This document shows positions 1 to 5,345 of a DNA stretch of 5,794 nt, in pieces. A model generated the notes under the pieces. That model saw only the letters and a program-made list of their open reading frames with translations. It ran no database searches and was not told the DNA's origin. Both the position numbers and the translations under genes were made by a program. The stretch comes from Clostridiales bacterium (GTDB taxonomy: Bacteria > Bacillota > Clostridia > Lachnospirales > Lachnospiraceae), in NCBI GenBank assembly GCA_021203285.1, contig JAJQBM010000285.1:1-5794 (forward strand). The letters run 5' to 3'. The stretch's first letter is position 1; every line of letters begins with the position of its first letter.

Positions 1-793
1 TACCCGCGGGGACAAGCACCTCATTGTATACGCGCTCCACCCCGGCTCCGATTGCCCGGATATCATTCGGCGTCTCCTCCGGCCGGTAGGCAATGCCGAC
101 CCCGCCGGAAAGGTTGATGAAGTCCATCTGCACACCGGTCTTTTCCCGGATCTCAAGGCAAAGCTCAAACAGGGCCTTTGCCAGCGTCGGATAATAGTCA
201 TTCGTCACCGTGTTGCTCACCAGAAACGCGTGCAGGCCGAAACGCTTTACGCCCTTTTCCTTTAAAATACGGTAGCCCTCAATGATCTGCTCCTTTGTAA
301 AGCCGTACTTTGCATCGCCGGGGTTGTCCATGATGCCGTTGCTCAGCGTGTAGACCCCGCCCGGATTGTAGCGGAGGCTCATCGTCTCCGGGAAATCACC
401 GATCAGATTCTCCAGATACGCGATGTGCGTGAAATCGTCCAGATTGATCGTCGCGCCGATCTCATGCGCATAGAGAAACTCCTCCGGCGGCGTATCGTTG
501 GAGGAAAACATAATCTCCTCCCCGGAAAATCCCAACACGTCTGAGAGCATCAGCTCTGTCACGGAAGAACAGTCCGTCCCGCAGCCGTATTCCTTTAATA
601 TGTTCAGTAAAAACGGATTCGGCGTCGCCTTCACGGCAAAATACTCGCGAAATCCCGGATTCCACGAGAAAGCCTCCTTTACCGCCCGCGCGTTCTCACG
701 AATCCCGCGCTCATCATACAGATGGAATGGCGTCGGATAGGTCTTTACAATCTCCTCAATCTGTTCCTTTGTGACAAAAGTCGGCTTGGTCAT
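1..793 (-). CDS. lysA: Diaminopimelate decarboxylase-like PLP enzyme, N-terminal 264 codons (runs off window)
   Basis: Fold-type III PLP decarboxylase of the Orn/DAP/Arg decarboxylase 2 family, expected to convert meso-diaminopimelate to lysine in the cytoplasm. The start at 793 (ATG) gives MTKPTFVTKEQ and is preceded by AAGGGAG 12 nt upstream. The Schiff-base lysine is K55 in YFAVKATPNP. The glycine-rich phosphate-binding loop is at about residues 229-234 (SGGVGI), followed by AYRPEE. The reading frame is open to base 1, so roughly the last third (the C-terminal beta-barrel and the substrate-binding Cys/Tyr region) is missing. Canonical LysA has an H-x-H-x-G-S segment; here it reads GLHAFLVSNT (H188 onward), a variant I recall from clostridial homologues. 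Reaction assignment is therefore likely but not proven; another decarboxylase of the same fold is possible. It has its own promoter just upstream and lies in the same direction as the transporter operon. Confidence 0.85.
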   Translation of the reverse strand, partial: MTKPTFVTKEQIEEIVKTYPTPFHLYDERGIRENARAVKEAFSWNPGFREYFAVKATPNPFLLNILKEYGCGTDCSSVTELMLSDVLGFSGEEIMFSSNDTPPEEFLYAHEIGATINLDDFTHIAYLENLIGDFPETMSLRYNPGGVYTLSNGIMDNPGDAKYGFTKEQIIEGYRILKEKGVKRFGLHAFLVSNTVTNDYYPTLAKALFELCLEIREKTGVQMDFINLSGGVGIAYRPEETPNDIRAIGAGVERVYNEVLVPAG

Positions 794-832
794 CTTCGGT
801 TCGTCTCCCTTATCAAAATCACTATGTATGAA

Positions 833-861
833 AGTATACACATAAAATTCCCTTTGCGCAA
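833..861 (-). promoter_or_regulatory. Sigma-70-type promoter for the lysA-like gene
   Basis: Read on the minus strand, TTGCGC (856-861) and TATACT (833-838) are separated by exactly 17 bp. The predicted transcription start is near 826, giving a leader of about 30 nt that contains the AAGGGAG ribosome-binding site. The -35 begins only 21 nt beyond the stop codon of the upstream ATPase gene. A perfect 8-bp palindrome (854-861, TTGCGCAA) covers the -35 hexamer. Confidence 0.6.
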
Positions 862-882
862 GAGGTTTATTTTATTCTATTA

Positions 883-1986
883 TCAGATTAAAGCGCGGTT
901 CTCACATGCTTCCTGATACAGTCTGCGAAGCACATCCCCGTGAACCCCGATTTCAGCCGGGTTCAGCGTACAGATCACACGCTTGCAGCTTCGCATGACC
1001 TGCCGCGCCCTCTGATAGGTCTCCTCATCCGCATCCGAAAACGGAGCCGCGCTGATCACCTCGGCTGCCAGCGCGCTCGCACAGGGATAATCCAGATCAT
1101 TTTCCCAGAGGATGCCGGTCGCAAAGGGAACCGCTTCCCGCTGCAGGCGGCGGAATACAGCCATGCCTGTCCCGCATCCGGCGATGATAAAAACCTCCGG
1201 CTTCCCCCGCGGCGCCGCAAGCTCCAGACTGCCGGTTCGTCCGTCGCAGGAACCGACTGTCACCTGAAAAAGCGATTCGATATATCCATCCGTGAAAATT
1301 TCCTCCGGCGTGCCAAGACGGTCGATCCGGTCGCCCCGGATGCAGGCCACCCGGTCCGAGATCCGCTCCGCCAAATCCAGCTCGTGAAGCGACAAGATGA
1401 CCGAGAGGTCGCGCTCCCGCGCCATCTTCTGGAGCACGGTCAGAAACTCCAGTTTATACCGGATATCCAGAAAGGAGGTCGGCTCATCCAGAACAATCAG
1501 CTCCGGTTCCTGACAGAACGCACGCGCCAGCATAATGCGCTGCTTCTGCCCGTCACTGGTCTTCTCAAAATCACACTCCGCCAGATCAAGGATATTGACT
1601 GCTTCCATGGCTTCCCTGACTGCCTGCCGGTCCCGCTCCCCCAGAATCCCGAACCTTCCGGTGTACGGATAACGTCCGGTGGCAACCACATCCTCACAGG
1701 TCATCCGCTCCGGATGAATCCGCTCCGTGAGCACCACGGACATTTTTTCGGATAATTCCCGCGGTGAGATCGCCTGCAGTGATTTTCCGTCCAGACACAC
1801 CACCCCGGCGAGCGGCGCAAGCTGGCGGATGATGCTTTTCATGATCGTCGTCTTCCCCGCGCCGTTTGGGCCGATCAGGGTCAGGATTTCTCCGCGCTGC
1901 GTGTGGATCTCAATGTCGCGGATCAGGGGAACGCCCTGATAACCGACGGTAAGGTTTTCTGTGTGAAAATAAAAATCCCTGCTCAT
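883..1986 (-). CDS. ABC importer ATPase (FepC/BtuD class) with fused C-terminal domain of unknown function
   Basis: Cytoplasmic ATP-hydrolysing subunit that would drive the adjacent FecCD permease. Residues 1-245 are a standard ABC domain: Walker A G39-PNGAGKTT, signature TSDGQKQR (143-150), Walker B LIVLDEPTSFLD (163-174) and switch histidine H201 in SLHELD. Two deviations are visible: the signature has SDGQ instead of SGGQ, and the Q-loop position reads LTERI (86-90) where FecE-like proteins have LPQ. Residues 263-367 are an extension beyond the usual 250-270 residue length. It begins with a hydrophobic strand and a glycine-rich turn (VFIIAGCGTG) and looks Rossmann-like. The start ATG overlaps the permease stop (ATGA), with AGAGGAAAG as ribosome-binding site inside the permease tail, so the two are translationally coupled. 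Stop TGA is at 883-885. No convincing terminator follows. Confidence 0.93.
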   Translation of the reverse strand: MSRDFYFHTENLTVGYQGVPLIRDIEIHTQRGEILTLIGPNGAGKTTIMKSIIRQLAPLAGVVCLDGKSLQAISPRELSEKMSVVLTERIHPERMTCEDVVATGRYPYTGRFGILGERDRQAVREAMEAVNILDLAECDFEKTSDGQKQRIMLARAFCQEPELIVLDEPTSFLDIRYKLEFLTVLQKMARERDLSVILSLHELDLAERISDRVACIRGDRIDRLGTPEEIFTDGYIESLFQVTVGSCDGRTGSLELAAPRGKPEVFIIAGCGTGMAVFRRLQREAVPFATGILWENDLDYPCASALAAEVISAAPFSDADEETYQRARQVMRSCKRVICTLNPAEIGVHGDVLRRLYQEACENRALI

Positions 1987-3035
1987 TTTTCTTTCCTCTG
2001 ATCCATGTGTATTATAACGTAGATAACCACCGGCGCCCCAAACACCGCCGTCACCGTGCTGATGGAAAGCTCCGTCGGCGCAAAAAGCACCCGCGCCAAC
2101 AGATCACAGAAGAGGCAGAATGCCGCACCGCCCAGAAAGCATGCCGGAATCATGACCAGCGGTTTTGCCGTCCGGAATAAGCTTTTCATCAGATGCGGCA
2201 CCGCGATCCCGACAAAGGAAACCGGTCCCGCAAAAGCCGTCACACAGGCCGACAGCACGCTGGAAAGCAGAACCAGCGCCGCACGGAACAGCCGGATATT
2301 CACACCCATATTCGCCGCATAAGCCTCCCCCATCTGATAGGCGCTGATCGGCTTTGACAGAAGAAACACACAAAATGTTGCGGCAAAAATGACCACCGCC
2401 ATCACAGCCACATTGTTCCATGTGATACCGGAGAAGCTCCCCTGAGACCAATTGTGGAGATTGACAATATTGGAATCATCCGCAAACGTCACCACAAATT
2501 CCGTGATTGCCGAGCAGATATAACCGATCATCACGCCGCCCACAATGAGAATCGACATCCGGTCCACCGCTTTGGAAAGCAAAAGCACAAATCCCATGGA
2601 AATCATAGCGCCCGTAAAGGCTGCCGCGATCATCCCCCATGATGTGACACGGATCGATCCGGCCAGACACCAGACCATAAACAGCGCCACAACCAGCTTC
2701 GCACCGGAGGAAATCCCCAGAACATAAGGACCGGCGATCGGATTGTGGAAAAAAGTCTGCAGCAGATACCCGGACAGAGCCAGCCCGCCGCCCAGTATCA
2801 TCGCCGCCATCGCCCGCGGGAAACGGATCTGCATGACAATATCTGTCCATGTCTCGCTGCCTCCGTCTCCCGCAAGAATATGCAGCACCTCACGAAGCGG
2901 GATCCGCACACTCCCGATGCAGATATTCAGCGCCAGAAATACCAGAACGCAAAATGCCAGTATTATATACGCCAAAACGTATCGCCTTCCGTAACCTGCC
3001 CTTTTCTTTTCTGTCATACCTATTATATGATTCAA
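1983..3035 (-). CDS. FecCD-family (BtuC-type) iron-complex/heme/cobalamin ABC permease
   Basis: Polytopic membrane subunit of a class III/type II ABC importer; two copies would form the translocation pore with the ATPase. At 350 residues it is of normal family length. After a basic N-terminus (KKRAGYGRR) comes a first membrane helix (about 20-40). The family hallmark block follows: IRFPRAMAAMILGGGLALSG (70-89), then HNPIAGP (97-103) and LGISSGA (106-112). Near the C-terminus are PVSFVGIAVPH (271-281) and LSISTVTAVFGAPV, also typical. The chosen start at 3035 is a TTG codon, with GGAG about 13 nt upstream. An in-frame ATG at 3017 (giving MTEKKRAGYG) is a fair alternative and reads like a normal N-terminus, but its nearest purine stretch is too close or too far. 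An in-frame TAA at 3056-3054 rules out a longer protein. It is separated from the binding-protein gene by a large structured spacer. Confidence 0.93.
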   Translation of the reverse strand: MNHIIGMTEKKRAGYGRRYVLAYIILAFCVLVFLALNICIGSVRIPLREVLHILAGDGGSETWTDIVMQIRFPRAMAAMILGGGLALSGYLLQTFFHNPIAGPYVLGISSGAKLVVALFMVWCLAGSIRVTSWGMIAAAFTGAMISMGFVLLLSKAVDRMSILIVGGVMIGYICSAITEFVVTFADDSNIVNLHNWSQGSFSGITWNNVAVMAVVIFAATFCVFLLSKPISAYQMGEAYAANMGVNIRLFRAALVLLSSVLSACVTAFAGPVSFVGIAVPHLMKSLFRTAKPLVMIPACFLGGAAFCLFCDLLARVLFAPTELSISTVTAVFGAPVVIYVIIHMDQRKEK

Positions 3036-3289
3036 CCTAACACCAGCTCTCCATTATATCTTACCGATCCCCTCTGCTCGGGATGCGACCGAATGTTGTC
3101 GACCTATTCCGAAGGCAACTTTTGTAGGGGGCGCTTTTAGCTGAGATGAAATCCAGCGCTTACGGAAACTTAGACGCGAAGGCTCTCCTGAGCGTCTTAG
3201 TCGCAGTTAGCGATTAGTTCATCGAAGCGTTGCCCCGGTTGCCTTGGAATAGGTCGACAACACCGGTCGCATCCGTCCATAAAACTTCT
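3036..3289. other. 254-nt intergenic spacer between binding-protein and permease genes
   Basis: No coding region is supported here. Most of the interval (3081-3274) is a long inverted-repeat element described separately. The remainder holds the permease ribosome-binding region and a TATAAT hexamer on the minus strand (3053-3058). That hexamer has no good -35 at 16-18 bp (CCGAGC at 17), so it is not called as a promoter. A spacer this large is unusual in an operon where both other gene junctions of the transporter are 4-bp overlaps. Confidence 0.85.
3081..3274. repeat. 194-bp long inverted-repeat / structured element (MITE-like or structured RNA)
   Basis: The two ends are complementary over nearly 40 bases. 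GGATGCGACC (3081-3090) pairs with 3265-3274, GTTGTCGACCTATTCC (3095-3110) with 3246-3261, and AAGGCAAC (3112-3119) with 3238-3245, all perfectly. Pairing continues inwards: GGGG (3127-3130) with CCCC (3233-3236), CGCTT (3132-3136) with AAGCG (3225-3229), GATGAA (3145-3150) with TTCATC (3218-3223). The apex is a hairpin, ACTTAGACGC (3168-3177) with GCGTCTTAGT (3192-3201), with one T-T mismatch and a 14-nt loop. Complementarity stops abruptly at both ends. No target-site duplication is visible and no transposase is encoded. As RNA it would form a rod in the operon transcript. I recognise no named RNA family or riboswitch in it. Confidence refers to the inverted-repeat structure, not to its identity. 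Confidence 0.85.
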
Positions 3290-4492
3290 TCACTCTTCCA
3301 CCTGATAGAGATACTCCATGTCCCCCGTCTCCCCGTTCAGCATCTTCCGGATATCCGACGTGATCGTCCCCAGCTCCATCGAAGCCTGATACAGATTCTT
3401 CGTCGTACAGTAGACATGTCCCTCCGAAGCCGCCTTGAAATTCTCCAGCAGTGGACTCAGCGCGAGAAAATCATCCATGCTCTCCACTTCCCCCTCAATG
3501 GTACTGTTGTAGATCAGGTAGTCCGCATCCTTTGCTGCCGCGTAAAACTCCTCCATCTGCATACTGACTGTGGAGGAGGCACTCCCCTCCTCACCACCGA
3601 GATTATCAAAGATATATGTACCGCCTGCCTGTTCGATCATCCGCGGAAGATAATCCGAGGATTTCCGGACATTGACCGCGCCGGTACTTGTAATGTAAAA
3701 GAACGCCACGGTTGCGCCGTTTTCCTCCCCCTCCTCACTCTCATACAGGGCTGCCTGCGTATCAAAAACCTCCGCCGCCTGCTCCTCCCGGCCGGTCAAA
3801 ACGCCGTAGAGCATGATCCACTCCATCCGTCCCAGAGGATCCGACTCATAGCTGGAATAATCCACAATCACCGGAATCCCCAGACTCTCCAGCTCCTCCT
3901 TCACCTCCGGCGTGTGATATATCATCGTATTCTCGACTGCAAGTCCGCAGCCCTCCGACAAAACAAGTTCATAGTCCGGAGCAGAATATTTCCCCGCGTA
4001 GACGATGTCGCCTGCCTCCATTTTTTCCACCGCCTCACTGATATACCATCCATCCGCATCCAGCGCAGAAAACCGTATATCGTCCAACGCGTCCAGCGAC
4101 ACATACATATCCATCACCGCCGAAGCTACCAGATAGACATTTGCGATCGGCCGGTAAAGCACGGTGATCGCTCCGTCCAATCCCTCCGGCGCCGTCTCTC
4201 CCTCCGGCACAACGAGATACTGCCCCTCGCTCTCAATGGTGATCAGGGCAAAACCGCCCTCATAGTAATCAATGCGAAATCCTTCCGCATAGTCAAGCTC
4301 CATCTCACGGTCATAAGCCAGTGTCCCGAGTGTCTGCAGGACTTCGATTTCCCCGGACTGCTCTCCGGATTCCGCTTCTGTATCCGCCGCCGTACTCTCC
4401 TGTCCGCTTCGGTCTCCCTGCACAGCAGAACAGGCAGCGCACGAAAAGAGCAGCACTGTCAAAAACACTGCTGCCAAACATCTCTTTCTCAT
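3290..4492 (-). CDS. ABC transporter substrate-binding lipoprotein (class III, iron-complex/heme type)
   Basis: Extracytoplasmic binding protein that would deliver ligand to the FecCD permease. Residues 1-21 form a lipoprotein signal: MRKR, hydrophobic stretch (about 6-17), then FSCAACS, with C21 (or C18) as the lipidated cysteine. A Ser/Glu/Gly-rich acidic linker (about 25-50) leads to a two-lobe periplasmic-binding-protein-2 type fold. Family-like stretches are GDIVYAGKYSAPDYELVLS (161-179), the GCGLAVENTMIYHTPEVKEEL region (181-201), GIPVIVDYSSYESDPLGRMEW (205-225) and LYGVLTGREEQAA. E224 in GRMEW lies where this class places a glutamate that docks on permease arginines (known for BtuF/BtuC; inferred here). 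The 400-residue length is slightly above the usual 300-380. Its ATG overlaps the stop of the NEAT/Shp-like gene (ATGA), with GGAGAGGAA upstream. The ligand is not evident from the sequence; heme is suggested by the neighbour. Confidence 0.9.
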   Translation of the reverse strand: MRKRCLAAVFLTVLLFSCAACSAVQGDRSGQESTAADTEAESGEQSGEIEVLQTLGTLAYDREMELDYAEGFRIDYYEGGFALITIESEGQYLVVPEGETAPEGLDGAITVLYRPIANVYLVASAVMDMYVSLDALDDIRFSALDADGWYISEAVEKMEAGDIVYAGKYSAPDYELVLSEGCGLAVENTMIYHTPEVKEELESLGIPVIVDYSSYESDPLGRMEWIMLYGVLTGREEQAAEVFDTQAALYESEEGEENGATVAFFYITSTGAVNVRKSSDYLPRMIEQAGGTYIFDNLGGEEGSASSTVSMQMEEFYAAAKDADYLIYNSTIEGEVESMDDFLALSPLLENFKAASEGHVYCTTKNLYQASMELGTITSDIRKMLNGETGDMEYLYQVEE

Positions 4493-4926
4493 TTCCTCTC
4501 CCGTCCTCTGTTTCTTCTGCCGGCACAGCTTCTCGCACCGCCAATCACCGCGACAACCGCACCAATGACCGCCGGAAGTACGGTCGGCGATGTCTTCGCG
4601 CCTGCAACAGACGCGCTGTCAAATGTAAGTGTGTATTCAATCTCATGGGGCACGCTCATCGCCGTTGTGTCCGCTGTCACATCCATCGGCTCGTCAAGGG
4701 AAGTCACCGGAATCTCAAAGACGGAATTTCCCTCCTCATTGACCGGAAGATATGTCACATACTCCACAATCATATAATCATAATACGAACTGCTCCACTC
4801 GATGCGCGCCGTCGCGGTCTGATCCTCCACGATCAGCTCGCAGGGAGAGACAACCGACGCTCTCCCGCTGCCGCCCGCAAGGACAACCTCAACCGTATAA
4901 ACGCCATCCTCTAACTCTTCCAACAT
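4489..4926 (-). CDS. NEAT/Shp-like domain protein with C-terminal membrane anchor
   Basis: A 145-residue protein with one immunoglobulin-like beta domain (about 6-107) resembling the NEAT / Shp heme-binding group. Key stretches are DGVYTVEVVLAGGSGRASV (7-25), SSYYDYMIVEYVTYLPV (46-62), FEIPVTSLDEPMDV (70-83) and TAMSVPHEIEYTLTFD (88-103). A hydrophobic segment (114-131, SPTVLPAVIGAVVAVIGG) and an Arg-rich tail (RRNRGRERK) follow, a stop-transfer anchor. The start at 4926 is chosen because GGAGGA sits 6 nt upstream. The in-frame ATG at 4959 overlaps the -10 of the promoter and cannot be used by that transcript. No N-terminal signal peptide is present with either start, which is odd for a surface domain. 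The heme-ligating YxxxY of Isd-type NEAT domains is not apparent; HEIEY occupies that strand. The gene overlaps the binding-protein gene by 4 bp, implying a shared role in capture of heme or an iron complex. Confidence 0.75.
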   Translation of the reverse strand: MLEELEDGVYTVEVVLAGGSGRASVVSPCELIVEDQTATARIEWSSSYYDYMIVEYVTYLPVNEEGNSVFEIPVTSLDEPMDVTADTTAMSVPHEIEYTLTFDSASVAGAKTSPTVLPAVIGAVVAVIGGARSCAGRRNRGRERK

Positions 4927-4932
4927 AGGCTC

Positions 4933-4938
4933 TCCTCC
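4933..4938 (-). promoter_or_regulatory. Strong ribosome-binding site fixing the NEAT/Shp-like start at 4926
   Basis: GGAGGA on the minus strand lies 6 nt before the ATG at 4926. It is part of the right half of an 8-bp perfect inverted repeat whose partner is at 4970-4977. Confidence 0.8.
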
Positions 4939-4944
4939 GGTTTT

Positions 4945-4963
4945 GTATATTACTATCATTATA
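4945..4963 (-). promoter_or_regulatory. Fur-box-like operator overlapping the -10
   Basis: The minus-strand 19-mer TATAATGATAGTAATATAC matches the classic 19-bp Fur consensus (GATAATGATAATCATTATC) at 13 of 19 positions, including nine in a row (positions 2-10). It covers the -10 and the expected transcription start, a position suited to iron-dependent repression. The sequence is AT-rich and part of the match is the -10 itself, so chance similarity cannot be excluded. Confidence 0.4.
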
Positions 4964-4986
4964 CCACAGCCGGAGGAAAATATCTA
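4958..4986 (-). promoter_or_regulatory. Extended -10 promoter for the NEAT/Shp-binding-protein-transporter operon
   Basis: On the minus strand TAGATA (4981-4986; four of six consensus positions) and TATAAT (4958-4963) are 17 bp apart, and TGG directly before TATAAT makes an extended -10. The start of transcription would be near 4951, about 24 nt before the ATG at 4926. The -35 includes the TAG stop codon of the XRE gene. Confidence 0.65.
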
Positions 4987-5319
4987 CTCCATCATGTTGT
5001 AGATCAGACGCAGGATCGATGTCATGGATTCCTTCTGCGCCCCGTGGAAATGACTGCACAGCTCTTCCATCTGCTCGCCGCAGTCCCCGCCATAGTCAAA
5101 AAGATAATCCACGCTGACATCCAGCGTCTCCGCCAAACGGTACATCACATACGAAGAACATCCGCTCCTTCCCGTCTCTATGTCATACAGGAATTTGGAG
5201 GAAATCCTGGCCAGCTCCGCAAGCTGGTCTCTGGTATAATGCCTCCTCATCCTCATTTCGTAAACCTTTCCTCCGCTTCCCGCATTAAAGTCCCAATAAT
5301 CCCTTCCGCATAACATCAT
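4984..5319 (-). CDS. XRE/Cro-cI family helix-turn-helix regulator
   Basis: Small DNA-binding protein of 111 residues. The HTH_3-type domain spans about 18-75 (KVYEMRMRRHYTRDQLAELA onward). The helix-turn-helix core is RDQLAELARISSKFLYDIETGR (R30-R51, split by the turn at about I39-S40), followed by LAETLDVSVDYLF, the classic end of the domain. A C-terminal tail has C80, C88, H90 and H92 close together (CGEQMEELCSHFH). The start is ATG at 5319, or the adjacent ATG at 5316; AGGGGA lies just upstream and fits either. It begins 26 nt after the BlaI-type gene, with no terminator between them, so the two are probably co-transcribed. Its stop codon lies in the -35 of the next promoter, placing it immediately upstream of the uptake operon. 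Target and effector are not visible. Confidence 0.88.
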   Translation of the reverse strand: MMLCGRDYWDFNAGSGGKVYEMRMRRHYTRDQLAELARISSKFLYDIETGRSGCSSYVMYRLAETLDVSVDYLFDYGGDCGEQMEELCSHFHGAQKESMTSILRLIYNMME

Positions 5320-5345
5320 TTTGTCCCCTTTTCAATCCGATTCGC

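Larger units (their letters stand above)
4933..4977. repeat. Perfect 8-bp inverted repeat flanking the promoter -10 and covering the RBS
   Basis: TCCTCCGG (4933-4940) and CCGGAGGA (4970-4977) are exact reverse complements separated by 29 bp. In a transcript that enters from the XRE gene the arms could pair and hide the ribosome-binding site. A transcript starting near 4951 lacks the upstream arm. Confidence 0.7.

Noticed and set aside
862..882. Rho-independent terminator directly after the ATPase gene
   Set aside because: The only hairpin nearby (851-866) is short, with imperfect arms and a short T run, and overlaps the next promoter, so it was not called as a terminator.
940..1755. Open frame of 271 codons on the plus strand
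   Set aside because: It is antisense to the ATPase, whose Walker motifs are unmistakable. The plus-strand product shows no recognisable motif.
3081..3274. CRISPR array or insertion sequence
   Set aside because: There are no direct repeats with spacers and no transposase frame, and no flanking target duplication is visible. Only the inverted-repeat structure can be supported.
3036..3289. Cobalamin, TPP or other known riboswitch upstream of the permease
   Set aside because: I looked for conserved riboswitch cores on the minus strand, including the B12-box, and found none. The region is dominated by the inverted-repeat structure instead.
3230..4777. Long open frame on the plus strand (515 codons)
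   Set aside because: It lies antisense to the binding-protein and NEAT/Shp-like genes. Its predicted protein is rich in His, Arg and Leu without domain character, whereas the minus-strand frames match known families and have good ribosome-binding sites.
4489..4959. Longer form of the NEAT/Shp-like protein starting at ATG 4959
   Set aside because: That ATG overlaps the -10 hexamer and has no ribosome-binding site. The ATG at 4926 has GGAGGA at ideal spacing.
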